DNA of 64,000 nt, taken from positions 1 to 64,000 of the forward strand of contig NZ_AUXS01000042.1 of NCBI RefSeq assembly GCF_001625565.1, given 5' to 3'. The translations under genes and the position numbers were made by a program. Below, piece after piece: positions 42,066-51,488 of the stretch (its first letter is position 1; each line of letters begins with the position of its first letter). The stretch comes from Pseudoalteromonas luteoviolacea NCIMB 1944. GTDB lineage: Bacteria > Pseudomonadota > Gammaproteobacteria > Enterobacterales > Alteromonadaceae. Under the pieces are notes generated by a model. The model made no database searches, was not told the origin of the DNA, and saw nothing but the letters and a program-made list of their open reading frames with translations.

Positions 42066-42500
42066 ATGAAATGGAAGTGTTTAGTAACTTTCTTGCTTGC
42101 TTATGGGTTGATAGGTTGTCAATCAGCCCCATTTACTTACAACCCCGACGGGTTGGGCCAACTTCAATTGGCGCGTATTCAGGTTGACCAAGGGCCGCGT
42201 AAATACGCCAGTGATTATCTGGTAGAAATAGAGTATATCTGGAATGAGCAAGGGCAGGAGCTCAGTGGACGATTACCCTATGTGAGTGCCAAGTATAATC
42301 ACCTGACACTCTCTTCTGGGGTATACCGTATTCAAGCAACTTGTGCCAATAAACAGCATACCGGCAGCGTAGAAGGTATTTTCAAATTTAGTTCTAGACA
42401 TCACTATCGCTTGTACTGTGAGTTAAAAAAAGACCGCCATACACTCGGGTTTTCGGTCTCAACACATGTGGCTCTAAAATTAGAAGTGACTGAGCCCTAA
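42066..42500 (+). CDS. Small lipoprotein (hypothetical)
   Basis: 144 residues. Signal sequence MKWKCLVTFLLAYGLIGC ends in a lipobox Cys at 18. The remainder is a beta-sandwich-like chain (QLQLARIQVDQGPRKYASDYLVEIEYIW, VSAKYNHLTLSSGVYRIQATCANKQ), with two cysteines. No family is recognised. It follows arfA's terminator and ends 4 nt into the opposite BASS gene, tail to tail. Confidence 0.7.
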   Translation: MKWKCLVTFLLAYGLIGCQSAPFTYNPDGLGQLQLARIQVDQGPRKYASDYLVEIEYIWNEQGQELSGRLPYVSAKYNHLTLSSGVYRIQATCANKQHTGSVEGIFKFSSRHHYRLYCELKKDRHTLGFSVSTHVALKLEVTEP

Positions 42501-43459
42501 TCAGGGAGTCGGGCACACTCAGTGGAAGTAGCTTGGTCTTCCTCTTGCGCTATGACTGGGCGCTTACTCCAATAACTCGCGAGCATTGAGCCGCTGATGT
42601 TGTGCCAAATTGAAAACAGCGTGCCTGCAATGGCAGCAGTTGGTGAGAAAAACTTCATGGCTAGCGCAACTGCTAAGCCAGAGTTTTGCAAGCCTACTTC
42701 AAAGGCGATGGTTCTGCAGATCTCTTCACCAAATCCACACCACCTTGCAACCCAGTATCCGCTTAACAGTCCGATCCCATTGTGCATGATAACTGCGATA
42801 AGAATAATAGGGCCGACCGCGGTGATATGTGATTTATTGAGGGCCACAATAATGGCAATGATTGAGACAATAGCGAACATAGATACCAAGGGCAGAATAC
42901 GATGTACTTTGGCAACTTGGTTTTGCAAAAAAGTGTTGATCAATAACCCCAGAACAACTGGTGCGAGAACGATTTTTAATAGGTTGAGGATCATCGCTTG
43001 AGTCGGAATATCGACCAACTGTTGGGCGTACAGCGAAATTAAAAATGGCGTGATCAGCACTCCTAGCAAAGTACTGATTGCCGTCATGGTAATGGATAAA
43101 GCCACATCGCCTTTGGCTAAAAAACACATCACATTACTTGCCGTACCACCTGCGACGCAACCAACGAGGATCATGCCAAGGCTGAATGAGTCATCTAATT
43201 TAAGCATAAATACGATGATCAGCGCCACCACAGGCATAACCAAATATTGTAGTAGCACACCCAGCAAGATAGCTTTGGGGGCTTGCATAACTTTATTAAA
43301 ATCAGACCAAGTTAAGGTCAGCCCCATACTGAGCATGATCACAGTTAACAACGGGATAATGGCAGATTTAAACGGTGTAAAGTGCTCTGGCGTGAGGTAT
43401 GCGACAGTGCTAAGAAGCAGTGCCCACAGCGGAAAGAGTTGTATCGCTCGGTTTAACAT
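42497..43459 (-). CDS. Bile acid:sodium symporter family protein
   Basis: 320 residues and about ten membrane helices. VGCVAGGTASNVMCFLAKGDVALS and EVGLQNSGLAVALAMKFF are the two sodium-site regions of the BASS/ASBT fold. Members take up bile acids, pyruvate or other organic anions with sodium; the substrate here is unknown. The last four bases overlap the convergent lipoprotein gene. Confidence 0.9.
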   Translation of the reverse strand: MLNRAIQLFPLWALLLSTVAYLTPEHFTPFKSAIIPLLTVIMLSMGLTLTWSDFNKVMQAPKAILLGVLLQYLVMPVVALIIVFMLKLDDSFSLGMILVGCVAGGTASNVMCFLAKGDVALSITMTAISTLLGVLITPFLISLYAQQLVDIPTQAMILNLLKIVLAPVVLGLLINTFLQNQVAKVHRILPLVSMFAIVSIIAIIVALNKSHITAVGPIILIAVIMHNGIGLLSGYWVARWCGFGEEICRTIAFEVGLQNSGLAVALAMKFFSPTAAIAGTLFSIWHNISGSMLASYWSKRPVIAQEEDQATSTECARLPD

Positions 43460-43661
43460 GGTGCTCTCAGAATGATTGATAGTTTTGGTATTGAACCGCT
43501 AAATTGTGGAACGAATATGTTGCTGCGCAACTGTACACACATTTGTATGTTTTTCATTCTGTTGTTATGTTAACAAGCAGTAACACATAGTCAATATTGT
43601 GCAGCTTAAAGCCTTGTCCTAAAGTGACTTTTGAGCCGCAACGCATATGCAGGGTAAATTT

Positions 43662-45068
43662 ATGGTTGAGCAGGGTGTCGCATTTATCAATCAAGTATTG
43701 TGGGGAGAAGGCCAACTTCTTATTTATGTTCTGTTATTTGCTGGTGGCTGGTTTACTTATCAACTGCGCGCTATCCAGCTGGTTGACTTCAAACATATGT
43801 TTGGCTTGGTGAGGCACAGCGCGAGTTCGGATCCAAACGGGATTAGCTCTTTTCAAGCTTTATGTACTGGGCTAAGTGCAAGAGTGGGTACTGGTAATTT
43901 AGCCGGTGTGGCGATGGCCATTTCTTTGGGGGGAAGTGGCGCGGTTTTCTGGATGTGGGTAATAGCGCTGCTTGGCATGGCGACAGGATTTGCTGAAAGT
44001 GTGTTGGGCCAGCTATACAAAGTGAAAGACAGTCAAAAGGAGTTTCGAGGCGGGCCTGCATACTACATTCGTGCAGGGCTAAACAAGAAGTGGCTGGCCG
44101 TATTATTCTCAATCTGTTTATTTCTAGGCTACGGTGCGAGTTTTAGCGCTATGCAAGCCAATACTATGGCTGAAGCACTCAATAACACCTTTGCGATTCC
44201 GACTTACCTCAGTGGTTTGATAATCGCATTGGTTGCAGGCGCGATTGTGCTCGGTGGGCTTAAACGTATCGCCCGTTTTGCTGAGGTGGTTGTGCCTTGG
44301 ATGGGGGCTACCTTTGTGCTGACTGCGATCATCATCAGTGCTGTGAACATAACCCAATTGCCAGGATTAATTGCAGATATCGTACTTTCAGCATTCGGTT
44401 TAACTGAAGCATCAGCTGGGGCATTGGGCGCGGCGATCAAAAGTGGTATTCAGCGCGGTATGTACTCCAATGAGGCCGGTGCGGGTAGTGTGCCCCATGC
44501 AGCAGCCGGCGCAGCGCCTAATCCTAATCATCCGGTTGTTCAGGGGTATATTCAAATGTTGGGGGTTTTTGTTGATACTATTGTATTGTGCAGCTGTACG
44601 GCCGTTATAGTGCTACTGGCTGGCATTGGTGCCAGTGGTGAAATGGCGGGGATCGGTGTGACCCAACAGGCAATGACCATTCATTTTGGTGAGTTTGGCG
44701 ATGACTTTATCGCGTTGGCAATTACGCTTTTTGCCTTTACTTCTGTGGTAGCAAACTATGCTTATGCTGAGAGTAATCTGCACTTCTTTAAGCTAGACAA
44801 TCGGCTTGGTAGGCTCAGCTATACAGGTATTTATTTGGCGATGGTGGTGTGGGGAGCAAATGCAAGTTTACAGCAGGTTTGGAACTTGGCTGATATGTCT
44901 CTAGGGCTGATGACGCTAGTAAATGTGTATGCCATTGTTTTGCTGACGCCAACGATAAAAAATTTAACGCAGGACTATCGAAATAAAAAGCAAGCTGGGA
45001 ACTCTCTGGAGTTTCGACACGCTGACGTAACAGTTCAAGGTAAAACAGCAAAGGGGGTTTGGGAGTAA
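43662..45068 (+). CDS. Sodium:alanine/glycine symporter (AGCS family)
   Basis: 468 residues. ALCTGLSARVGTGNLAGVAMAISLGGSGAVFWMWVIALLGMATGFAES and FRGGPAYYI, with GMYSNEAGAGSVPHAAA, are diagnostic. They hold the sodium and amino-acid contacts. The protein imports alanine, glycine or similar with sodium through the inner membrane. The ATG at 43662 has AGGG at good spacing; the ATG at 43647 is an alternative. It is alone and ends at a strong terminator. Confidence 0.93.
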   Translation: MVEQGVAFINQVLWGEGQLLIYVLLFAGGWFTYQLRAIQLVDFKHMFGLVRHSASSDPNGISSFQALCTGLSARVGTGNLAGVAMAISLGGSGAVFWMWVIALLGMATGFAESVLGQLYKVKDSQKEFRGGPAYYIRAGLNKKWLAVLFSICLFLGYGASFSAMQANTMAEALNNTFAIPTYLSGLIIALVAGAIVLGGLKRIARFAEVVVPWMGATFVLTAIIISAVNITQLPGLIADIVLSAFGLTEASAGALGAAIKSGIQRGMYSNEAGAGSVPHAAAGAAPNPNHPVVQGYIQMLGVFVDTIVLCSCTAVIVLLAGIGASGEMAGIGVTQQAMTIHFGEFGDDFIALAITLFAFTSVVANYAYAESNLHFFKLDNRLGRLSYTGIYLAMVVWGANASLQQVWNLADMSLGLMTLVNVYAIVLLTPTIKNLTQDYRNKKQAGNSLEFRHADVTVQGKTAKGVWE

Positions 45069-45086
45069 AAGACCGCCAAACAATGA

Positions 45087-45111
45087 AAAAGTGGCCAAAT
45101 TAGCCACTTTT
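45087..45111. terminator. Convergent terminator after the AGCS gene
   Basis: A 9-bp stem (AAAAGTGGC with GCCACTTTT) and 7-nt loop between convergent stop codons; AAAA and TTTT flanks give T tracts in both directions. Confidence 0.9.
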
Positions 45112-45120
45112 AATGATTTA

Positions 45121-46167
45121 TCATTTATTAAACCAAGTTTTAAGCTGCGCCTGATAGGGAGTAATATCACCAATGTTATTTTTGACCCACTCAGGATTGT
45201 AGTAGGTATCTAAGTAGCGCTCACCGCTGTCACAAATCAAGGTGACGATGGCTCCGCCTTTACCTTGGTTGTTCATCTTTTCAGCCGCGCTGAGGGCGCC
45301 CCATAAGTTAGTGCCTGTGGATGGCCCTGCCTTGCGACCGGTAAATTCTTCAAGCCATAGCATGGCTGCAATACTGGCGGCATCAGGAACTTGCATCATG
45401 TGATCAATGACGTCAGGTTGAAAAGATTTTTCTACTTTTGGGCGGCCAATACCTTCGATGCGGCTAGAGCGGCCTGTGCAAATAGCGTCGTTATTTTGCG
45501 TGTACCCTTCGTAAAAAGCAGAAAACTCAGGGTCGACTACCATCAATTCAGTTTCATACCCTTTATAAAGAATATAGCGACCAAGGGTTGCGGAAGTACC
45601 GCCAGTCCCAGCTCCCATCACAACTAAGTTAGGTACAGGGTAGGGCTCGAATTTCATTTGATTAAAGATGCTTTCGGCAATGTTGTTGTTGCCTCGCCAG
45701 TCTGTGGCACGTTCTGCATACATGAATTGGTCCATAAAATAGCCATCGAGCTGTTGAGCGAGCTCAACGGCTGTGTCGTGCATATTTGTCGCGCAATCGA
45801 CAAAATGACACTGACCACCATAAAATTGAATTTGATCTATTTTACTTTGTGCCGTGGACGCTGGCATCACAGCGACAAAGGGAACACCTATCATTTGCGC
45901 AAAATAGGCTTCGGAGACCGCGGTGCTGCCGGAAGACGCTTCAATCACTGGGGTATTTTCTTTGATTTTGCCATTACATAAAGCATATAAAAATAATGAA
46001 CGTGCTAAACGGTGTTTAAGACTGCCTGTGGGGTGGGTGCTTTCATCTTTGAGGTAGAGATAAATGTCATTAAATTGAGGGAGCTGAAATTTAAACAAAT
46101 GTGTATCAGCCGAACGGTTTTGGTCCGCTTCTATTTTTGCAATGCTTTGTTTTACCCAGCTTTTCAT
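45121..46167 (-). CDS. PLP-dependent cysteine-synthase-family enzyme (Cds1-like)
   Basis: 348 residues. [24 protein letters not shown] holds the PLP Lys, [15 protein letters not shown] the asparagine-loop equivalent, and [14 protein letters not shown] the phosphate-binding loop. [17 protein letters not shown] is typical of the Cds1 subgroup, which are L-cysteine desulfhydrases, rather than of CysK. The start follows GGAGCG. The enzyme would release sulfide and pyruvate from cysteine in the cytoplasm. No sulfur genes adjoin. Confidence 0.85.
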   Translation of the reverse strand: MKSWVKQSIAKIEADQNRSADTHLFKFQLPQFNDIYLYLKDESTHPTGSLKHRLARSLFLYALCNGKIKENTPVIEASSGSTAVSEAYFAQMIGVPFVAVMPASTAQSKIDQIQFYGGQCHFVDCATNMHDTAVELAQQLDGYFMDQFMYAERATDWRGNNNIAESIFNQMKFEPYPVPNLVVMGAGTGGTSATLGRYILYKGYETELMVVDPEFSAFYEGYTQNNDAICTGRSSRIEGIGRPKVEKSFQPDVIDHMMQVPDAASIAAMLWLEEFTGRKAGPSTGTNLWGALSAAEKMNNQGKGGAIVTLICDSGERYLDTYYNPEWVKNNIGDITPYQAQLKTWFNK

Positions 46168-46443
46168 TTTCTATCGCTCCTCTTGTATGGTGCGAGTTCC
46201 ACCAATGAGTTTATATTCTTTTTAGTTATAACTTATTCTATATGCAAATTGGAGATATTTTAAGCTTTATTTTTCGGCTTGCACTAATAAGCGCATTTGT
46301 CTTGTTACTTTTTGTAGCACTCTAGTTGCTTAAAACCTAGATGGCCTACTTTTTATTGGTTGCTTGAATATGGCACACTTACTCAATGGGCAGCGCATTT
46401 TATTTTGTCATCGGCTGTGTGAAACAGTCATATAGGAACTAAT

Positions 46444-48237
46444 TTGAGTAATTCAATCAATCAAAAACCACAAAAGGCAATAGCGAGCTTATTGCCGATT
46501 GTTTCCTTTGTTAAACCCTATAAATGGGTTGCGATGCTGGCGCTATTGGTGCTGTTAATTACCGCAGGGCTCAACCTTTCTATCGGGCAAGGCGTGAAGT
46601 TTGTTATTGATAGTGGATTTATTGCAGGCTCCAAAGCGCAGTTAACGCAGGCGATCACAGGTTTGGTGGTGCTGATATCTCTGGTCGCAGTAGGCACTTT
46701 TTGTCGTTTTTACTTGATGAGTTGGTTGGGCGAACGGGTGAGTGGTGATATTCGTAAAGCAGTATTCAATCAAATTGTTCACCTTCACCCCAGTTACTTT
46801 GAGGAAAACCGCAGTGGGGAGATGATGTCTAGGCTGACAACAGATACGACTTTATTACAGTCTATTGTTGGTTCTTCTTTTTCTATGGCACTGCGCAGCT
46901 CTCTGGTGCTGATTGGTGGGTTGGTAATGTTATTGATCACCAATTTAAAGCTGACCTTATTGGTGATCACCTGTGTCCCCCTCACTTTGGTGCCGATCAT
47001 GATATTTGGTAAGCGAGTGCGAAAACTCTCTGAAAATAACCAAAGTGCCATTGCGGATATTAGCACGTATGCCGGTGAAATTATTCAGCATATTAAAGTA
47101 GTCCAAAGCTATACTCACGAAGAAAAAGAAAAGCAGGCATTTGGTGGTGAAGTTGAAAAAGCCTTTAATGTAGCCAGACAAAGTATCAAACAGCGTTCAT
47201 TTTTGATTGCGGCAGTGATTTTTCTTACCTTTGGCGCGATTAGCATTATGTTGTGGGTCGGCGGTATGGACGTACTGGAAGGACGCATGACTGGCGGTGA
47301 GTTAGGCGCATTTATATTTTATGCCATTATGGTGGCGATGTCCGTGGCAACCATCGCTGAGGTATATGGTGAGTTGCAGCGTGCGGCGGGAGCTGCAACT
47401 CGATTGCTAGAGTTGTTACAAATTGACAGTGCAATTAAAAATATCGCCCAGCCCAAACCGATGCAGCATGGCAATGAAATCAGCATTGCTTTCAAAAACG
47501 TTGATTTTTATTACCCATCAAGGCCTGATACTGCTGCGCTAAAGGGTATTAACTTGTCAATTCCAAAAGGTAAAATCGTTGCATTGGTTGGTCCTTCAGG
47601 CGCCGGGAAAACCACGTTATTTGAGTTGTTACAGCGTTTTTATGATCCGCAAAAAGGCGACATAATGTTTAACAATGAAGCATTGACGCAGTTGGCGCTG
47701 ACAGATCTACGCCACTGTATGGGGATGGTGCCGCAACACCCTGTGTTATTTAGTTCAAATGTCTGGCATAACATTCGCTATGGTAACCCCAATGCAACGG
47801 ATGAACAGATAATTGAGGCAGCAAAACGCGCCCATGCCCATGACTTTATTGAGCAACTGCCTGAGGGGTATGATAGCTTTTTGGGAGAACAAGGAGTGAG
47901 GCTATCTGGTGGTCAAAAGCAGCGTATTGCTATTGCACGAGCGATTTTAAAAGATCCAGAAGTACTATTATTGGATGAAGCAACCAGCGCACTTGATGCG
48001 CAAAGTGAATTTCATGTTCAAGCGGCGCTCAATGAGTTGATGCAACACAGGACGACTTTGATCATTGCGCACCGTTTGGCGACCGTGACCCATGCTGATT
48101 TAATTGTGGTGATGGACAAAGGGCAAATTGTTGACTCGGGGACACATCAGGAGTTGCTGGCACACTCTGAGCTTTATCAACGTCTATGTGAATTGCAGTT
48201 TGATAAAGCACAGACTGTGAATGAGTCAACCGTTTAG
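46444..48237 (+). CDS. ABC exporter (permease and ATPase fused)
   Basis: 597 residues, starting at TTG behind AGGA. Six transmembrane helices (about 30-310) precede an ATPase domain with Walker A (GPSGAGKTT), signature (LSGGQKQR), Walker B (VLLLDEATS) and the H-loop. It belongs to the MsbA-like bacterial ABCB group. Its substrate is unknown. The 3' end, from 48141, has been duplicated downstream (see 49924-50019). Its stop codon overlaps that of the convergent barrel-lipoprotein gene. Confidence 0.92.
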   Translation: MSNSINQKPQKAIASLLPIVSFVKPYKWVAMLALLVLLITAGLNLSIGQGVKFVIDSGFIAGSKAQLTQAITGLVVLISLVAVGTFCRFYLMSWLGERVSGDIRKAVFNQIVHLHPSYFEENRSGEMMSRLTTDTTLLQSIVGSSFSMALRSSLVLIGGLVMLLITNLKLTLLVITCVPLTLVPIMIFGKRVRKLSENNQSAIADISTYAGEIIQHIKVVQSYTHEEKEKQAFGGEVEKAFNVARQSIKQRSFLIAAVIFLTFGAISIMLWVGGMDVLEGRMTGGELGAFIFYAIMVAMSVATIAEVYGELQRAAGAATRLLELLQIDSAIKNIAQPKPMQHGNEISIAFKNVDFYYPSRPDTAALKGINLSIPKGKIVALVGPSGAGKTTLFELLQRFYDPQKGDIMFNNEALTQLALTDLRHCMGMVPQHPVLFSSNVWHNIRYGNPNATDEQIIEAAKRAHAHDFIEQLPEGYDSFLGEQGVRLSGGQKQRIAIARAILKDPEVLLLDEATSALDAQSEFHVQAALNELMQHRTTLIIAHRLATVTHADLIVVMDKGQIVDSGTHQELLAHSELYQRLCELQFDKAQTVNESTV

Positions 48238-49001
48238 AATTGGTAAATCAAATTGACATTGGCTAAGGTGTCATCTTCGTTTCTATCGAACCAATTTGAG
48301 CGACTATGCACCAGTTCTAGTGAGCCTAAAAAGTGATTGGTAAACGCATACTCAAAGCTGACACTGAGGCCATAGGCAGAGCCATCATCTTCAAATGTGC
48401 CGACCTCGCATTCTGGAGCGTGTCTACCATCGCAGCGAGTGAATATTGAGCTGTAGTATGCGCCATCAATTTCACCAGTTTGATAAAATATACTACCGTA
48501 CAGTAATGCCTCTGGTGACAGGCGGTAGCCAGAGACCCAAGCAATATCAATCAGGTCATGGTCCAGCTTCCAGTCGCTTCTATCATCTTTGTAGGATTTA
48601 TCGGCAGCTCTGAAATATTTACCAGTCTCTTCGTCAGAGAGGTAGGCTAATGTGATTGCATGAGAGACATTGCCTGTCTGTGCTGATTCAGCGTGCTGTC
48701 CTGAAAACTGGTATATTAACGTGGTTTTGAGCGCTTTACCCGTTTGCACTTTGGCTGCAAAGCCGCCGCCTAATGACACCTCTAAACTGGCGTAGCCGTC
48801 GATATCATCGGACTCCCGTGAGGCATCACTAATGGTAATGGGTTGTCCCTCATCTAAGCCAATTGCCATCTTTACATTCAGAGGTTGGCCGTGAACTTCT
48901 GGGTTATCGAAACGTACTGAACCTATATCTGACTCCGGTGGTGTTGTGAAACAGCCTGTCAGTACCAGTGTAGAAGCAAGAGCAGCTGCGCACTTTTTCA
49001 T
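48234..49001 (-). CDS. Beta-barrel-like outer-membrane lipoprotein, copy A
   Basis: 255 residues from the ATG at 49001. A lipobox (LTGC) is followed by a chain of amphipathic strands: YASLEVSLGGGFAAKVQTG, TTLIYQFSGQHAE, AITLAYLSD. It ends in LIYQF, with a final Phe as in outer-membrane barrels. The closest relative is copy B at 50016-50780, which is very similar in the middle. Function is unknown. Differences between copies cluster in the loop after LAYLSDEE and in YYSSIFTRCDGRHAP, as expected for surface loops. Confidence 0.8.
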   Translation of the reverse strand: MKKCAAALASTLVLTGCFTTPPESDIGSVRFDNPEVHGQPLNVKMAIGLDEGQPITISDASRESDDIDGYASLEVSLGGGFAAKVQTGKALKTTLIYQFSGQHAESAQTGNVSHAITLAYLSDEETGKYFRAADKSYKDDRSDWKLDHDLIDIAWVSGYRLSPEALLYGSIFYQTGEIDGAYYSSIFTRCDGRHAPECEVGTFEDDGSAYGLSVSFEYAFTNHFLGSLELVHSRSNWFDRNEDDTLANVNLIYQF

Positions 49002-49201
49002 ATTTTTTAGTCCCATTTTATATTAAGTAATGATTACTATTAGTAAGGCGGGATGGTATCTATATTTCCTGTAATAGCAACAATATTGAGAAAAAACTAA
49101 TTGTTTCATGAAACTTCTCATTCTTTACTATGGGGTTGTGGGACTTATGCGAAGGTGTTGTTGAAGCCATATGCTTACTGACATTTAATGAAAGGATAGA
49201 A

Positions 49202-49661
49202 ATGAAAAAATACATTGCGTTTGCTTCGATACTGCTACTTGCTCAGACAGTGAGACTGGTGATGTATCTCTGGGGTTATTTACGCTCAAAGATATAAAAC
49301 TGAATTCAATGATTGATCCTGTAGTGGCGGGAGTGACTTATCATGTGGCCAGTGTCGAGGCGGACCTGAGCTTATCAGATCCCAGTGATAGTTCTATTTC
49401 TTGTCGTCAAACAGGTGAGATAGCTCCTGCCATGATAGCTAAATTGACAAGCCAAAATCAGACGAAGTGGCGTTTAAAAAATCCAAAAGTATATTTTTAA
49501 AAGCGATGAAAGTGCATCGTATTTATGATGCAAAAAGTAAAATAATCATGTGCTTATCTTATAGTGCTAAAGAAACCTCAGGAAGCTTTAAACACAGCTT
49601 GTCGACAGTGCTATTGTGGGGGACGCAAGCTTATGTGACGCCGTCGTTGTCGTCCAAATAA
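49202..49661 (+). pseudogene. creA: Frameshifted creA-like gene, copy A
   Basis: This is the copy of the intact creA-like gene at 50981-51448. Compared with it, 7 bases are missing near codon 12, which removes the end of the lipobox and shifts the frame, and one base is missing near codon 85. Short open frames survive (49309-49500 and 49467-49661), but neither encodes a complete protein. The changes are consistent with a duplicate that lost its function. Confidence 0.85.
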
Positions 49662-49669
49662 CCATTTTT

Positions 49670-49688
49670 GGCCGAGTTTAGCTCGGCC
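49670..49688. terminator. Hairpin in unit A
   Basis: A 7-bp stem (GGCCGAG with CTCGGCC) and 5-nt loop follows the creA pseudogene and precedes the convergent NTF2-like fragment. The same hairpin occurs in unit B at 51457-51475. Confidence 0.6.
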
Positions 49689-49701
49689 CAAATTAATGTC
49701 G

Positions 49702-49899
49702 CTACTTTTCACCTAACACTTCAAATTCATCATATATCAGGCGCGCGAGACCGTCCTGCTCTACAATCCAATGCCGTTTGTGCACCACGCCGTACGCTTT
49801 ATTTATAGTCCACTTAGAGGTCGAAATATAGCCACTTTGAGGTGAGGGTTGCCATTCGATATCTCTATAATCGACACTGTGAAAACCTTGATCTATGAT
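49702..49899 (-). pseudogene. NTF2-like gene fragment, copy A
   Basis: Equals the last 66 codons of the intact gene at 51489-51866, with frame and stop codon kept but no N-terminal half or start codon. It ends at the duplication junction, where 24 bases of unrelated sequence lead to the exporter fragment. Confidence 0.85.
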
Positions 49900-49923
49900 A
49901 CCTTGCTCTGATCTTGGCTCAGC

Positions 49924-50019
49924 GACACATCAGGACATGCTGACACACTCTGAGCTTTATCAACGTCGATGTGAATTGCAGTTTGATAAGCACAGACTGT
50001 CAATGAGTCAACCGCTTAG
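49924..50019 (+). pseudogene. Exporter 3'-end fragment
   Basis: Corresponds to 48141-48237 of the ABC exporter gene, including its stop codon, with several base changes and one deleted base. It has no start and cannot be expressed as a protein by itself. It marks the left border of unit B. Confidence 0.85.
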
Positions 50020-50780
50020 AATTGGTAAATCAAATTACCATTGACCAAGGTGTCATCTTCATTTCTATTAAACCAATTTGAGCGGCTATGCACCAGCTCT
50101 AGGGATCCCAAAAAGCTTTTGGTAAACGCATACTCGAAGCTGACACTGAGGCCATAGGCAGAACCATCGTCAGAAAAGGTACTCTGGGCACATTCTGGAG
50201 CATGTCTCTCAGCGCAGCCACCAAATGTTGAGCGGTAGTATGTGCCATCAATTTCACCGGTTTGATAAAATATACTGCCGTACAGTAACGCTTCTGGTGA
50301 AAGGCGGTAACCAGTGATCCAGGCGATATCGATGAGGTCATGGTCTAGCTTCCAGTCTCTTTTACTGTCTTCATTGATATACTCGCCTGTCTCGAAGTCT
50401 GTACCTGACTCTTCGTCGGTGAGATAGGCCAATGTGATTGCATGAGAGACATTGCCTGCCTGTGCGGATTCCGCGTGCTGTCCTGAAAACTGGTATTTTA
50501 AAGTGGTTTTGAGCGCTTTACCCGTTTGCACTTTGGCTGCAAAGCCGCCGCCTAATGACATTTCCAAGCTGGCATAGACGCCGGTATCATTGGAACCTAG
50601 GGGAGAGTCGCTAATGGGAATGGGCTGACCTTTATCTAAGCCAATTGCCATTTTTACTTTCATAGGTTGGCTATGGACTTCTGGACTATCTAAACGAACC
50701 GAACCTGTATCCGCTTCAGGTGTTGAAAAACAACCCGTCAACATCAGTGTAGAAGCAAGAGCAGCAGCGCATTTTTTCAT
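50016..50780 (-). CDS. Beta-barrel-like outer-membrane lipoprotein, copy B
   Basis: 254 residues. Lipobox LTGC, then strands as in copy A and the same final LIYQF. The loops differ: LAYLTDEESGTDFETGEY and YYRSTFGGCAERHAPECAQ. Both copies keep full frames and likely surface loops, so selection probably maintains both. Two cysteines in the loop (CAERHAPEC) may form a disulfide. Confidence 0.8.
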   Translation of the reverse strand: MKKCAAALASTLMLTGCFSTPEADTGSVRLDSPEVHSQPMKVKMAIGLDKGQPIPISDSPLGSNDTGVYASLEMSLGGGFAAKVQTGKALKTTLKYQFSGQHAESAQAGNVSHAITLAYLTDEESGTDFETGEYINEDSKRDWKLDHDLIDIAWITGYRLSPEALLYGSIFYQTGEIDGTYYRSTFGGCAERHAPECAQSTFSDDGSAYGLSVSFEYAFTKSFLGSLELVHSRSNWFNRNEDDTLVNGNLIYQF

Positions 50781-50980
50781 GGTTTAATCCCTGTTTTAAA
50801 TAAGATTATTACTATTTTTAGAAAAAATTGATGGTATCGTTATTTCCTGTAATAGCAACAATTTTTATCAAAAATTAATAGTTTCATGAATCTTTCTAAC
50901 AACTATTATGGGATTGGGAACCCTGTGATATGGTGAATTCATATTGATACGCTTACAGACATTTAATTAAGGGATAAAAA

Positions 50981-51448
50981 ATGAAAAAACACGTCGCTTT
51001 TGCAGCCATATTGTTGCTTTCAGGTTGCTCAGACAGTGAGGTTGGTGATGTCTCTCTGGGGTTATTTACACTCAAAGATATTAAGCTAGATTCTATGGTT
51101 GATCCTGTGGTGACGGGCGTAACCTGTCATGTTGCCAGCGTCGAAGCGGATTTGAGCTTGTCTGATCCCAGTGACAGCTCTATTTCTTGCCGTCAAACGG
51201 GCGCAATTACCCAAGCTATGATAGCCAAAATCGACAAGTCAAAATCAGGTGAAGTGGTTTTTAAAAAATCCAAAAGTATATTTTTAAAATCGATGAAAGT
51301 GCGTCGTATTTATGATGCTAAAAGCCAGACTATTATGTATTTATCCTACAGTACCAAAGAAACCTCAGGGAGCTTTAAGCACAGCTTGTCGACAGTGCCA
51401 TTATGGGGGACGCAAGCTTATGTGACGCCGCCGTTGTCGTCCAAATAA
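50981..51448 (+). CDS. creA: CreA-like lipoprotein
   Basis: 155 residues. A lipobox (LLSGC, Cys about 16) replaces the cleavable signal of E. coli CreA. VTCHVASVEADLSLSDPSDSSISCRQTG and GEVVFKKSKSIFLKSMKVRRIYDAKSQTIMYLSYS align with E. coli CreA ([54 protein letters not shown]). The function of CreA is not established. There are no creBCD genes here. A degenerate copy lies at 49202-49661. It is convergent with the NTF2-like gene. Confidence 0.88.
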   Translation: MKKHVAFAAILLLSGCSDSEVGDVSLGLFTLKDIKLDSMVDPVVTGVTCHVASVEADLSLSDPSDSSISCRQTGAITQAMIAKIDKSKSGEVVFKKSKSIFLKSMKVRRIYDAKSQTIMYLSYSTKETSGSFKHSLSTVPLWGTQAYVTPPLSSK

Positions 51449-51456
51449 TCTTTTTA

Positions 51457-51475
51457 GGCCGAGTTTAGCTCGGCC
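51457..51475. terminator. Hairpin between creA-like and NTF2-like genes
   Basis: The unit B version of the 7-bp GGCCGAG/CTCGGCC hairpin, located between convergent stop codons. A TTTTTA run lies just before it, which gives an A-rich 5' flank to one transcript only. Confidence 0.6.
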
Positions 51476-51488
51476 CAAATTAGCGCCG

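Larger units (their letters stand above)
48141..49899. repeat. Tandem duplication, unit A
   Basis: This stretch is about 1759 bp. It corresponds to unit B at 49924-51686, with an offset of 1783 at the left end and 1787 at the right. It holds the exporter 3' end, a barrel lipoprotein, a frameshifted creA-like gene and the 3' part of an NTF2-like gene. The left boundary is set by the exporter fragment (GACACATCAGGA) and the right one by ACCTTGATCTATGAT in the NTF2-like gene. Confidence 0.85.
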
